The position numbers and the translations under genes were made by a program. A stretch of 42,113 bases of DNA, from contig DATFYX010000043.1 of the NCBI GenBank assembly GCA_035314825.1, forward strand, positions 1 through 42,113. The letters run 5' to 3'. This stretch comes from Candidatus Eremiobacteraceae bacterium (lineage in GTDB: Bacteria > Vulcanimicrobiota > Vulcanimicrobiia > Eremiobacterales > Eremiobacteraceae). The notes under the pieces are model-generated. The model worked only from the letters and a program-made list of their open reading frames with translations, was not told where the DNA came from and made no database searches. Positions 27,618 to 37,641 of the stretch are shown one piece after another; position 1 is the stretch's first letter, and each line of letters begins with the position of its first letter.

Positions 27618-29581
27618 GCCGCCGGCTCGACCTCGACGAGCACTGCGCCTGCATCCACTCGGTCGCCTGTCCGGACATGCACCGAGCGCACGCGACCGTC
27701 GAACGGCGCGGTGATCGCATGTTCCATCTTCATCGCCTCGATCACCGCAAGCACTTGGTGCGCGCTGACGACCGCACCTGGCGCGCAGTCGATCTTCACG
27801 ACGGTTCCGCTCATCGGCGCGGTGGCCGAACCGGAACCCCCGCCCGCAGCCGCGTGTGCGCCCGCGTGGGCCACGTCCTCGAGCGCGTCGAGAACGTAGG
27901 CGCGCCTTTGCGCGGGCTCGCCGGCGGCCAGCTCGACACCCGTTTCTGTGCGCCACGCACGCAGGCGATGGTGCTGCGCCGACTCGTGCACGTCGAACTC
28001 CGTGGGCTCGCCGGCGGCCCTCACGAGCGCTTCGCGCTGTGCTTCTCGGCAACGCCATCCGCCGGAGCGCCAGTCGTGCGACACCTCGATCGCATGCGCG
28101 GCGGGCGCGATGAAGCGCACGGTTCGTCCTTGTTGGGCGGGCCGCCACGCGCCGAGCGTCTGCAACGCGCCTGCCGCCGCGAGCGCCCACAACTGCTCCC
28201 TGCTCGGATCCACGTCCGCGCCGGGCCAGCGATGCGCATCCAGAAAGTCCGTTGCGGTCTTGCCTGCTGCGAAGTCCGGTTCGTGGACGAGCCAGCGCAA
28301 GAATCCGACGTTGGTGGATATTCCCGCCACGTGGCACTCGCGCAGGGCCGCCTGCAGCCGGCCGAGCGCTTCTGCGCGCGACTCGCCGTGCGCGATGACT
28401 TTGGCGAGCATCGGGTCGTAGTCGGTCGTCACTATCGACCCGGCGTCGATGCCTGCATCTACGCGGATTCCCGGACCGGATGGCCAGCGGACGTCCAGCA
28501 CGCGGCCGCTCGAGGGCAAGAAGCCGTTGGCCGGGTCCTCGGCGTAGATGCGCGCTTCGATCGCGTGCCCGTGCGGCGCGACGTCATCCTGTGCGATATC
28601 GAGCTTCGCGCCCGCCGCGATCTGTATCTGCTCGCGCACCAGGTCAATGCCGGTGACCATCTCGGTGACCGGATGCTCGACTTGCAGGCGTGCGTTGACT
28701 TCGAGGAAGTAGAACGCGCCATCCGGGGCCAGCATGAATTCGACCGTGCCCGCGTTCTCGTAGCCGACCGCGGCCGCGACGCGCAACGCCGCTTTCCCCA
28801 GTTCCTTGCGCAGCTGCGGGGTCACCGCCGGCGATGGAGTCTCTTCCACGATCTTTTGATGGCGGCGCTGGATGGAGCAATCGCGCTCGTTGAGATGGAC
28901 GTATGCGCCGTGCCGATCGCCGAGAATCTGCACTTCGACGTGGCGCGGCGACTCCAAGTATTTTTCGAGGAAGACCGTGCCGTCGCCGAACGCCGAACGA
29001 GCTTCGCGCTGTGCGCCTTCGATGGCGTCATGCAATTGCGCGAGGTCGCGCACCAGGCGCATCCCCTTGCCGCCGCCGCCGGCCGCAGCTTTGACGATGA
29101 GCGGCGTTCCGATGCGCTTGGCCTCGCGGACGAACACGTCGACGTTTTGTTCCTCGCCCAGATAACCGGGCACGGTCGGCACGCCGACCGTCGCCGCCGT
29201 GCGCTTGGCGGCGATCTTGTCGCCGACCGCCTCCATCGCCGCGGGCGGCGGGCCGACGAAGATCAGCTGCGCATCCAAGCACGCCTGGGCGAAGTCGGCG
29301 TTCTCAGAGAGAAATCCGTAGCCAGGATGGACGGCGTCCGCTCGAGCCGTGCGAGCGGCGGCGACGACCGCGCCGATGTCGAGATACGATTCGCGCGCGG
29401 GCGCAGGCCCGATGCGCAGGGCCTCGTCGCACTCGCGCACGTGCAGCGCCTCGGCATCGGCGTCCGAATAGACGGCGATCGACGTGATGCCCATCGCGCG
29501 GCAGGTGCGCGCGATGCGCACGGCGATCTCACCGCGGTTTGCGATGAGAAGACGTTCGATGCGTCTTATTTTTGGCGCCAC
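27614..29581 (-). CDS. Acyl-CoA carboxylase biotin carboxylase/BCCP subunit (methylcrotonyl-CoA carboxylase alpha type)
   Basis: 655 residues. The biotin carboxylase part runs from LLIANRGEIAVRIARTCR to about residue 450 and includes AVHPGYGFLSENADFA, the ATP-grasp loop AAAGGGGKGMR and EVNARLQVEHPVTEM. A middle linker domain follows, then a C-terminal biotinyl domain with EAMKMEH; the biotinylated Lys is about residue 618. The start is GTG 29581, overlapping the hydratase gene by 16 bases. The neighbouring carboxyltransferase, hydratase and HMG-CoA lyase point to 3-methylcrotonyl-CoA as substrate (LiuD role), although other acyl-CoAs cannot be excluded. Confidence 0.92.
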   Translation of the reverse strand: MAPKIRRIERLLIANRGEIAVRIARTCRAMGITSIAVYSDADAEALHVRECDEALRIGPAPARESYLDIGAVVAAARTARADAVHPGYGFLSENADFAQACLDAQLIFVGPPPAAMEAVGDKIAAKRTAATVGVPTVPGYLGEEQNVDVFVREAKRIGTPLIVKAAAGGGGKGMRLVRDLAQLHDAIEGAQREARSAFGDGTVFLEKYLESPRHVEVQILGDRHGAYVHLNERDCSIQRRHQKIVEETPSPAVTPQLRKELGKAALRVAAAVGYENAGTVEFMLAPDGAFYFLEVNARLQVEHPVTEMVTGIDLVREQIQIAAGAKLDIAQDDVAPHGHAIEARIYAEDPANGFLPSSGRVLDVRWPSGPGIRVDAGIDAGSIVTTDYDPMLAKVIAHGESRAEALGRLQAALRECHVAGISTNVGFLRWLVHEPDFAAGKTATDFLDAHRWPGADVDPSREQLWALAAAGALQTLGAWRPAQQGRTVRFIAPAAHAIEVSHDWRSGGWRCREAQREALVRAAGEPTEFDVHESAQHHRLRAWRTETGVELAAGEPAQRRAYVLDALEDVAHAGAHAAAGGGSGSATAPMSGTVVKIDCAPGAVVSAHQVLAVIEAMKMEHAITAPFDGRVRSVHVRTGDRVDAGAVLVEVEPAA

Positions 29582-30348
29582 GAGGGGTCGCGCTTTTCGA
29601 GGAACGCGCGCAGACCTTCTTGTCCTTCGTCGCTGGTGCGCTGGTTCGCCAGACGGCGCGCCGTCCAGGCCGGCACGTCAGTGGGCGCGAGGCGCCCGAC
29701 GGTGAGCGCGATCTCCTTGGCAACGCGTACGGCCGTGGGACCGGCGCTGAGCACCTCTTCGACGATCGCCTGCACCGCCGCGTCGAGATTCGCGCTGGGC
29801 ACGACGTCGTGGACGAGCCCGATGCGTTGCGCTCGAGCGGCATCGAAGCGCTCGCCGGTGGGGAACAGCGCGCGCGCGTTCGTCTCGCCGATCTTGGCGA
29901 TGACGAAGGGCGAGATGACGGCAGGCACGATGCCCAGCTTCACTTCTGTGAAGCCGAATGCGGCATCGTCGGCCGCGACGACGCGGTCTGACGCGGCGCA
30001 CGCACCGGCGCCGCCGCCGAGAGCCGCTCCTTGAACCCTGGTGATCACGGGGACCGGACAGCTGTTGATCGCGTGCATCATGCCGGCGAGCTTGAGCGAG
30101 TCATCGAGATTCTGTTCGCGCGTCATCTGCAGGCTCGCGGCCATGTAGCTGACGTCCGCGCCGCCGCAGAACACCGGCCCCGCGCCCGCGAGGACGACCA
30201 CACGCAGGGTGTTGTCCCGCGCGAAGCCTTCAAACGTCGCGCGGGCCGCCGCGATCATCTCCGGGTCGAAGGCATTGCGCCGATCCGGCTGGTTGAGGGT
30301 CACGCGCGCCACCGAACCATCGCGCACGAGCGTCACCGAGTCTGGCAT
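29566..30348 (-). CDS. Enoyl-CoA hydratase family protein (probable methylglutaconyl-CoA hydratase)
   Basis: 260-residue crotonase. GAGPVFCGGADVSYM forms the first oxyanion-hole strand and VQGAALGGGAGACAASDRVVAADDAAFGFTEVKLGIVP the second; the Glu in FTEVKLG is at the catalytic position. In Liu operons this gene hydrates 3-methylglutaconyl-CoA to HMG-CoA (LiuC), the substrate of the lyase two genes downstream. ATG 30348 has a clear AGGAG ribosome-binding site, stronger than those of its neighbours. A 61-bp gap with two palindromic repeats separates it from the carboxyltransferase gene. Confidence 0.9.
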   Translation of the reverse strand: MPDSVTLVRDGSVARVTLNQPDRRNAFDPEMIAAARATFEGFARDNTLRVVVLAGAGPVFCGGADVSYMAASLQMTREQNLDDSLKLAGMMHAINSCPVPVITRVQGAALGGGAGACAASDRVVAADDAAFGFTEVKLGIVPAVISPFVIAKIGETNARALFPTGERFDAARAQRIGLVHDVVPSANLDAAVQAIVEEVLSAGPTAVRVAKEIALTVGRLAPTDVPAWTARRLANQRTSDEGQEGLRAFLEKRDPSWRQK

Positions 30349-30364
30349 GAGTCATCTCCTCTGA

Positions 30365-30409
30365 CGGTCGAATAAATTCGACCGCTCCATCCGATCGAGA
30401 ATTCGACCG

Positions 30410-30415
<6 letters not shown>
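30365..30415. repeat. Dispersed palindromic element, copy 3 (two adjacent units)
   Basis: A perfect unit at 30365-30390 (palindrome GGTCGAATAAATTCGACC, tail GCTCCAT) is followed by a decayed unit at about 30393-30415 (arms GATCGA and TTCGACC, tail GCTACAT). The tail of the second unit supplies the Met and TAG stop at the end of the carboxyltransferase gene. Confidence 0.85.
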
Positions 30416-32017
<1,602 letters not shown>

Positions 32018-32086
32018 CGTGGTGTCGGCAACTTACGTCTCGCAAGGGACGGCGCCTGCACGAGGCCAACGAGGAGCGTCAGTCAT

Positions 32087-32962
32087 ATGTCAAGCGTTTT
32101 TGAGTGCGTTCCCAACGTCTCCGAAGGGCGACGCGCCGACGTCATCGCCGCGATCGGCGCCGCGGCGGCCGGTCCGGATGTCGTGCTGCTCGACACGCAA
32201 AGCGACAGCGCGCATAACCGCTCCGTCTACACCTTCGTGGGCAGCGGGGAGGGCGTGCTGGGCGCCGCCGTGCGCCTCGCGGGCGCTGCGATCGAGCGCA
32301 TCGACCTGCGCGCGCATAGCGGCGAGCACCCGCGCATGGGGGCGGTCGACGTCATCCCGTTCATCCCCGTAAGCGGCGCGACGATGGACGATGCCGTAGG
32401 GCTCGCGCATCAGTGCGCCGCGCAGGTGTGGGAACGATACCGGCTGCCTTCCTACTTCTACGAATTCGCGGCGACGCGGCCTGAACGGCGAGACTTGGGC
32501 AATGTGCGCAAAGGCCAGTTCGAAGGGCTGATCGAGGCGGTCAAAGATCCGGCGCGCCATCCGGACACGGGCGAACCGGCGCTGCATCCAAGCGCGGGCA
32601 TCGTGGCCATCGGCGCGCGCAACTTTCTCATCGCCTTCAACGTGAATCTTGCCACCGGCGATCTGGCGCTGGCCGAACGCATCGCGCTTGCCGTGCGCCG
32701 GCGCAGCGGCGGCCTGCTCGGCATCAAGGCGCTCGGCTTCGCGCTGTCCGATTCGATGGTCCAAGTATCGATGAACGTCGTCGACGTCAACGCGATCCCG
32801 CTCTACCGGGTGACCGAGCTGATCCGGCGCGAGGCGGCGGCGGCCGGCGTCGCGGTGGCGAACTGCGAGCTGGTAGGCTTGGCGCCGCTTTCGGCGATCG
32901 CGGAGTCCGCCGCCTACTATCTTCATCTCGAATCAATCGACCCTCGCGCGGTGACGTGGTAG
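32087..32962 (+). CDS. ftcD: Glutamate formiminotransferase
   Basis: 291 residues: the formiminotransferase part only, without a cyclodeaminase domain. It moves the formimino group of N-formiminoglutamate to tetrahydrofolate, releasing glutamate. SSVFECVPNVSEGRR is the usual N-terminus, DSAHNRSVYTFVG holds the catalytic His region, and HPRMGAVDVIPFIP and HPSAGIVAIGAR are further signatures. ATG 32087 has GAGGAG upstream. The stop overlaps hutI by seven bases, so the two are coupled and use the histidine pathway that goes through folate. No cyclodeaminase gene is seen in the window. Confidence 0.93.
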   Translation: MSSVFECVPNVSEGRRADVIAAIGAAAAGPDVVLLDTQSDSAHNRSVYTFVGSGEGVLGAAVRLAGAAIERIDLRAHSGEHPRMGAVDVIPFIPVSGATMDDAVGLAHQCAAQVWERYRLPSYFYEFAATRPERRDLGNVRKGQFEGLIEAVKDPARHPDTGEPALHPSAGIVAIGARNFLIAFNVNLATGDLALAERIALAVRRRSGGLLGIKALGFALSDSMVQVSMNVVDVNAIPLYRVTELIRREAAAAGVAVANCELVGLAPLSAIAESAAYYLHLESIDPRAVTW

Positions 32963-34212
32963 CACCCACGGCGGCATCATCGTATGCGGTCGTCAACGCG
33001 ACGCTGCTCACGATGGCGCCGCTGGCGGCGCGCGTCGACGGCGACGCCCGCGTCGGCGAAGATGACCTCGGCATCATACGGGATGCGACCGTCGTCGTGC
33101 GCGATGGCGTGATCGTTGACGTCGTGCACGGTCGAGTAAACTCCACCGCTCCATTTAGCGATGATCAGACGATCGATGCGCAGGGCTGCGTCGTCATGCC
33201 GGGGTTCGTCGACGCGCACACGCACGCGCTCTTCGCCGGCGATCGAGTCGCCGATCTCGAAGCCCTCGCGCGCGGCGAGCCGCCGGCACTGGGCATCGCG
33301 TACACCGTCGAGCAGACGCGCAAGCTCGACCTCGAGGGATTGATCGATGCCGGACGGCGCCGGTTGGCCGCGATGCTCGAGCACGGCACGACGACGGCCG
33401 AGGTCAAGACGGGGTACGACCTGACCGCGGCCGGCGAGAGCACCGCGCTGCGAGCGCTGGCCGCCCTCGATCGGATGAGCGCCGTGCCGCACGTCATCGC
33501 GACGTTCTGCGGTGCGCATGCGCTCCCGCCGGAGTTCGCGTCGTACGACGCGTTCGTGGACGAGCTGATCGCCGCCATTTTACCCGCGGCGGCCGAGACC
33601 GGCGTCGCGCGCTTCGCCGACGCGTTCTGCGAACGCGGCTACTTCACGCCGCGCCAGAGCGCGCGTTTTCTCGAGGCGTGCGCGGCGCGCGGCATGCAGC
33701 TGCGCATCCACGCCGATGAGCTCGGCGCAAGCGGCGGCGCGGCGCTTGCAGCCCGGCTGCACTGCATCAGCGCAGACCATCTCAACTTCATCGACGATGC
33801 CGACATCGCCGGCCTGCGTGACGCGGGCACGATCGCCGTGCTGTGCCCAGCGACCGCTGCGTATCTCGGCTTAGCGCGGTTCGCACCGGCGCGTGCGCTC
33901 ATCGGCGCGGGTGTTCCGGTCGCGCTGGCCACGGACTTCAATCCAGGAACGTGTCCGTGCTACTCGCTGCAGGAGGTCGCACACGTCGCGCGGCGCCGGC
34001 TGGGCATGAGCGCGCCCGAGGTCATCGCCGGCATCACCGTGCTTGCGGCGCGTTCGCTGGATGCGGCCGGGGTAGCTGGGTGCATCGCACCGGGCCGGCC
34101 GGCGGATCTCGTGCAACTGCAGACCAGGGATTTTCGCGAGCTGGGCTACTATTTCGGCGTCAATCTGGCGGCTTGGTCGTCCGTCGGATCAAAGGGGGAA
34201 CATGTCGCTTGA
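32956..34212 (+). CDS. hutI: Imidazolonepropionase
   Basis: 418 residues. It opens the imidazolone ring to N-formiminoglutamate. Metal-binding amidohydrolase marks: DAHTHALFAGDR (His88, His90), AEVKTGYDL, HADELG, SADHL and ATDFNPGTCP. GTG 32956 overlaps the ftcD end. Residues 59-67 (GRVNSTAPF) in the N-terminal beta-domain loop are encoded by a palindromic repeat unit, yet the frame and the following VMPGFVDAHTH are intact. The stop lies 11 bases inside the next gene. Reaction order in the pathway: hutH, hutU, hutI, ftcD. Confidence 0.95.
   Translation: MVAPTAASSYAVVNATLLTMAPLAARVDGDARVGEDDLGIIRDATVVVRDGVIVDVVHGRVNSTAPFSDDQTIDAQGCVVMPGFVDAHTHALFAGDRVADLEALARGEPPALGIAYTVEQTRKLDLEGLIDAGRRRLAAMLEHGTTTAEVKTGYDLTAAGESTALRALAALDRMSAVPHVIATFCGAHALPPEFASYDAFVDELIAAILPAAAETGVARFADAFCERGYFTPRQSARFLEACAARGMQLRIHADELGASGGAALAARLHCISADHLNFIDDADIAGLRDAGTIAVLCPATAAYLGLARFAPARALIGAGVPVALATDFNPGTCPCYSLQEVAHVARRRLGMSAPEVIAGITVLAARSLDAAGVAGCIAPGRPADLVQLQTRDFRELGYYFGVNLAAWSSVGSKGEHVA
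33129..33154. repeat. Palindromic element inside the hutI coding sequence
   Basis: GGTCGAG, TAAA loop, CTCCACC, tail GCTCCAT. It matches the intergenic units with five changes, two of which keep pairing between the arms; one arm mismatch remains. It is read in frame as GRVNSTAPF. Confidence 0.7.
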
Positions 34213-34786
34213 ACTGATCACCGCCCTCGCGACGATCGTGACGGCGGTCGTCATCGGGGCCTCGGCGGTCGCCGCGCTCGTGCAGCTACGGCATCTGCGT
34301 GCGAGCAACCAGATCACAGGTTTCCTGACGCTGCGCACCATGCTGGACGATGAGGCTCATCAGCGCGCGATCGCGCTGATCCATCGCGAGGGCGATCTTT
34401 CGCAAGACGAAGGCTACCGCAAGTTCGTCATGGACGATGCGGCGCTGCGACCGACGCACGGCCAGGAGCGCTACGAAGAGCTGCGCCTCGCCATCTTGAT
34501 GATCGCCAATGCGATCGAGGTGATGGGCACGCTAGTGCGCAACGGCGTCGTTGATCAGCGCTTGTTCTTCGAGCAGTACTGCGGGCCGATCGACGGCCTC
34601 TGGCGCCGGCTGGAGGGGTATGTACGCCTAGAGCGGCTTGCCCATAGCGACGACGCGATCTGGGAAGATTTCGAGTACCTCGCCGCGCTGTCGCGCCAGT
34701 TCGCGGTCGAGCACGCAAGCGTCTACCCGGCCGGCGTGCCGCACCTCTTGCCGCCGCAGGCAAAGCCCGGGGGAACAGGGGTTTGA
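34202..34786 (+). CDS. Single-pass membrane protein, paralogue family member 1
   Basis: 194 residues, function unrecognised. It starts MSLELITALATIVTAVVIGASAVAALVQLRHLRASNQ: one transmembrane helix at about 7-28, followed by a QLRH-xxxx-NQ motif. A helical soluble domain follows with IEVMGTLVRNGVVD, the FEY motif in WEDFEYLAAL and a C-terminal YPAGVPHLLP. The same pattern occurs in three genes at 36519-38189. A GGGGGAA ribosome-binding site precedes the ATG, and the start overlaps hutI by 11 bases. The short N-terminal tail and single helix suggest a membrane-anchored cytoplasmic domain. Confidence 0.75.
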   Translation: MSLELITALATIVTAVVIGASAVAALVQLRHLRASNQITGFLTLRTMLDDEAHQRAIALIHREGDLSQDEGYRKFVMDDAALRPTHGQERYEELRLAILMIANAIEVMGTLVRNGVVDQRLFFEQYCGPIDGLWRRLEGYVRLERLAHSDDAIWEDFEYLAALSRQFAVEHASVYPAGVPHLLPPQAKPGGTGV

Positions 34787-34819
34787 CGTCCGGGTTGCGC
34801 GGGTAAAGGCGTAACGATC

Positions 34820-35239
34820 GTGCGTGAGTCAAGGGACCGGGACTTCCACGCGCTCTACCCGAGCGCATACACCTCTGTTGCCGAGGCGCGCCATGCGGTC
34901 GCCGACTTCGCCATCGACTGCGGCTTCGATTTCACCGACGTCTGCGATATCGCGCTTGCTGTCGGCGAGGCCTGCAACAACGCCACCGAGCACGGCCACG
35001 TTGCCAGCGGGCATTTCAGCCTCGGCTGCACCTTTGACGGCATCGATCTCGTCATCGAAGTGACGGATAACGGCGCCGGCTTCGACGTGCGAACGGTCGC
35101 CGAGACCTCGAGCCGGCGGATGCCGGACCGCGGGATGGGCATCTTCTTGATGCGCACGCTGATGGATAGCGTGGAGCACAACTGCGAAGGCAAAGGGACG
35201 ATCGTCCGGCTGACAAAGCGCCGGCGCGCCAGGAGCTGA
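34820..35239 (+). CDS. RsbW-like anti-sigma factor / serine-protein kinase
   Basis: 139 residues of GHKL ATPase fold. The N box is ALAVGEACNNATEHG, with G1 box VTDNGAGFD and G2 box RGMGIFLMRTLMD, in the order of SpoIIAB/RsbW-type kinases. These bind a sigma factor or phosphorylate an anti-anti-sigma factor. No sigma factor, STAS-domain protein or phosphatase is encoded in the window, so it is an orphan kinase. GTG 34820 is preceded by AAAGGCG; it starts 33 bp after the paralogue family protein and is probably co-transcribed with it. Partner unknown. Confidence 0.88.
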   Translation: MRESRDRDFHALYPSAYTSVAEARHAVADFAIDCGFDFTDVCDIALAVGEACNNATEHGHVASGHFSLGCTFDGIDLVIEVTDNGAGFDVRTVAETSSRRMPDRGMGIFLMRTLMDSVEHNCEGKGTIVRLTKRRRARS

Positions 35240-35265
35240 CGGTCGAATAAAGTCGACCGCTCCAT
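35240..35265. repeat. Dispersed palindromic element, copy 4
   Basis: GGTCGAATAAAGTCGACC (35241-35258) plus GCTCCAT, filling almost the whole 29-bp gap between the convergent RsbW-like gene and phosphofructokinase. Here it could serve as a bidirectional terminator. Confidence 0.85.
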
Positions 35266-35268
35266 GAG

Positions 35269-36522
35269 TCAGCGTGCGAGAACGGCGGGGGAGAAGCGGG
35301 TTTTGAAATCGGCCGCGGACATGCCCGCGGTCTTGGCCAGTTCTCCTAATCGCGGCTCTTCCAAATCGGCCGCCTCCAGGCGGATCATGTATTTGCGGCC
35401 CACCTCGTAGGCTTCGGTCGCGGTGTCCACCACGCGAATGCGGATGCGCCCGGTCGCAGGATCGAGCATGTCGTCGAGCGTCACCGGCTCGACTTTTCCT
35501 CCGCGCAGCGCGATCATCGCCCCCGAGCCGCCGCGCATGAGGTAGCGCACCGCGCCGTAGCCGAGCGTGCGCGTGTATTCGACGTCGAAGGCCACCGGCT
35601 TCGCGCAACGCAGCTCGTAACCGATCTCCTTTTTGATCACGGTCGCGTCGAAGCGCAGCGCTTCGAGCCGCTGACGCACGAACCCGCGCACCGCGTCGCC
35701 GACGTCCAGATCGCTGATGCGGATGTGTCCGTATTGGTCGCGCGGCACGTTCTTGAGACCCGCCAGTGACTGCTCGTCCAGATGCTCGACCACTCCCTCA
35801 GCGACGATCGCGACGCCATGATCGTGACCCATGAGGCGGCGCTTGATCATGCTGCCGATGATGATGTCAGCGACGAGCTCGAGCGACACGCTCGAACCGG
35901 AGAACTCTTCGGGGATGATGGCCAGCGTGCCGCCGGCGGCCTTGCAAATCGCCAGCGCCAGCGCGCCCGACTTGCGACCCATGCAGACCGCCGCGTACCA
36001 GCGTGTGGTCGTCTTGGCATCTTCCATGAGACTTTCGACGATGCCCGAGCCGACCGCACGCGCGGTCTCGAAACCGAAGCTCGGCATGTTCTCGGGCAGC
36101 GGCAGGTCGTTGTCGATCGTCTTGGGCACGGCCACGACGCGGATCGAGCCGCCGGCAGCCTCGGCGATCTTGGCCGCGCCGAACGTGGTGTCGTCGCCGC
36201 CGATGCACACCAGGTCCGTGATGCCAAGAGTCCGCAACGCGGCCACGCAGCTGGCGAGCGTCGTGTCGTTTCTCGCCGGGTTGGTGCGCGAGGTACGCAG
36301 AATCGAACCCCCGGTCCAATGGATACGACTGACGTCGTCGATGTGCAATGGGGTCACGTGTGCGGTGTCGGCGCCTGCAAGCCACAAAAAGCCGTCGTAG
36401 ATCCCGATCACGCGGCACCCTTCATTGATCGCCTCGATCGTCGCCGCCGCGATCACGCTGTTGATGCCCGGCGCGGGACCTCCGCCGACCAAGATGCCTA
36501 GGGTGCGGCCTGAATCGCTCAT
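35269..36522 (-). CDS. Phosphofructokinase, pyrophosphate-dependent type
   Basis: 417 residues. Phosphorylates fructose 6-phosphate. GGGPAPGINSVI forms the N-terminal phosphate loop. GGDDT (108-112) has Asp where ATP enzymes have Gly (GGDGS/T), and PKTIDND (133-139) has Lys where ATP enzymes have Gly; both changes mark pyrophosphate as phosphoryl donor. MGRKSG (181-186) binds the substrate. ATG 36522 overlaps the previous gene's stop (ATGA). The start further upstream is only open frame inside that gene. The enzyme would make this step of glycolysis reversible. It is the last gene of the paralogue array. Confidence 0.9.
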   Translation of the reverse strand: MSDSGRTLGILVGGGPAPGINSVIAAATIEAINEGCRVIGIYDGFLWLAGADTAHVTPLHIDDVSRIHWTGGSILRTSRTNPARNDTTLASCVAALRTLGITDLVCIGGDDTTFGAAKIAEAAGGSIRVVAVPKTIDNDLPLPENMPSFGFETARAVGSGIVESLMEDAKTTTRWYAAVCMGRKSGALALAICKAAGGTLAIIPEEFSGSSVSLELVADIIIGSMIKRRLMGHDHGVAIVAEGVVEHLDEQSLAGLKNVPRDQYGHIRISDLDVGDAVRGFVRQRLEALRFDATVIKKEIGYELRCAKPVAFDVEYTRTLGYGAVRYLMRGGSGAMIALRGGKVEPVTLDDMLDPATGRIRIRVVDTATEAYEVGRKYMIRLEAADLEEPRLGELAKTAGMSAADFKTRFSPAVLAR

Positions 36523-37082
36523 GTGCGCCCTGGGGGTTGAGGTTGCGCCGCCATGAGCTGCGCCATGCGGGGCAGATTTGCCGGATACACGCCGTCCGGA
36601 TAGCGCGCGAGCCACAGTTTGGCCAGCACGGCGACGTATTCGAAATTCTCAAACGCGGCCGGTCCAAACTTGGCGCGCTGCGCGGCGATCGCAGGCCAAA
36701 GGTCATCCCACGAGCGCAGCACCTGGGGGGCCGAAATGTCGAGCCACGAACGCTTGTCCACCAACGAATATTTCATGAACGTCCCTATCTGCTCCCAATA
36801 GTCCGCGACCAGCAGTTCAGGGTGTTCGGCTCGCGAGATGCCCCCTTCCGCGTACTGGGCGAGGAACTTCGGATCTTTCAACTTCTCCTGGAGCGCGGTG
36901 CGCGAATACTGGATGTGCGTCTGCATGTCGGGCGTATCCCACATCTGCATGAGGGTGAGCAAGGCGTTGAGCTGGTTACTCGTGCGCATGTGGCGCAGCT
37001 GGATAAGGGCCGCAATGGCGGTCGCGGCGATAACGACGAACGTCGCGCCGGCGAAGACGGTGCTCCAGACCTCAAGGGACAT
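36519..37082 (-). CDS. Single-pass membrane protein, paralogue family member 2
   Basis: 187 residues, starting MSLEVWSTVFAGATFVVIAATAIAALIQLRHMRTSNQ. The transmembrane helix is at about 8-28. The shared EHPE, WEQIGTFMKYSLVD and FENFEYVAVL segments follow, then a C-terminal YPDGVYPANLPRM. Function unrecognised. ATG 37082 lies 11 bases inside the preceding gene, and the stop overlaps the phosphofructokinase start (ATGA), so it is translationally coupled on both sides. Confidence 0.75.
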   Translation of the reverse strand: MSLEVWSTVFAGATFVVIAATAIAALIQLRHMRTSNQLNALLTLMQMWDTPDMQTHIQYSRTALQEKLKDPKFLAQYAEGGISRAEHPELLVADYWEQIGTFMKYSLVDKRSWLDISAPQVLRSWDDLWPAIAAQRAKFGPAAFENFEYVAVLAKLWLARYPDGVYPANLPRMAQLMAAQPQPPGRT

Positions 37083-37641
37083 TCGGCGCGGTGTCCTCGG
37101 AATAGATGTCGACCACCGGTAGATGCGGCGCATCTTTCGGATACGTGCCGCCGGCGTGGGCCGCCTCCCACTTCATCGCGCGCGACGCGACGTACTCGAA
37201 GTTATCGTACACCTGCGGTCCGCGCGTCCGTCGGATGATAGCGAGAACCGGGTTGAGCTTGTGCCAGGCCGCGATGCACTGGAATCCGCCAGACTCCATG
37301 AAACCCTCTTCGGCGGTGTATCCAAGCTTGATCAAGGTGCACATCGACTCCCAAAAGTCGAGATACGCGACCTCGGGATGCTCGAGCCGGTCGATCGGGA
37401 TCTTCTGGAGACTATCTCGGTAGGCGCGGTCCTGGAGCTTGCGTTCCATCTCGCCCTGGAAGACATAGTTGGCCAATGCGCGTGCATCCGGGCTCGCCCA
37501 TTTGTCGAGCAGTCCTAGCGATGCGCTGATCTGGTTGCCCGCCCGCATGTGACGCAGTTGGATGACCGCGGCGACCGCCGAGGCCGCGATGACGATGAGC
37601 GTGAAGAACGACGAGACCGCCGAGAGCTCTTCCCAGCTCAT
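37072..37641 (-). CDS. Single-pass membrane protein, paralogue family member 3
   Basis: 189 residues, starting MSWEELSAVSSFFTLIVIAASAVAAVIQLRHMRAGNQ, with the transmembrane helix at about 10-28. Shared segments: LEHPEVAYLDFWESMCTLIKLGY, YDNFEYVASR and GGTYPKDAPHLP. Function unrecognised. The ATG at 37641 overlaps member 4's stop (ATGA). It is the most diverged of the four in its N-terminus (MSWE instead of MSLE). Confidence 0.75.
   Translation of the reverse strand: MSWEELSAVSSFFTLIVIAASAVAAVIQLRHMRAGNQISASLGLLDKWASPDARALANYVFQGEMERKLQDRAYRDSLQKIPIDRLEHPEVAYLDFWESMCTLIKLGYTAEEGFMESGGFQCIAAWHKLNPVLAIIRRTRGPQVYDNFEYVASRAMKWEAAHAGGTYPKDAPHLPVVDIYSEDTAPNVP

Noticed and set aside
27677-30034. Long plus-strand frame opposite the biotin carboxylase and hydratase genes
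   Set aside because: A high-GC shadow; no recognisable motifs, while the minus-strand genes are full length and conserved.
33121-33160. hutI as a pseudogene broken by the repeat
   Set aside because: The frame continues through the repeat and all catalytic motifs and normal length are kept.
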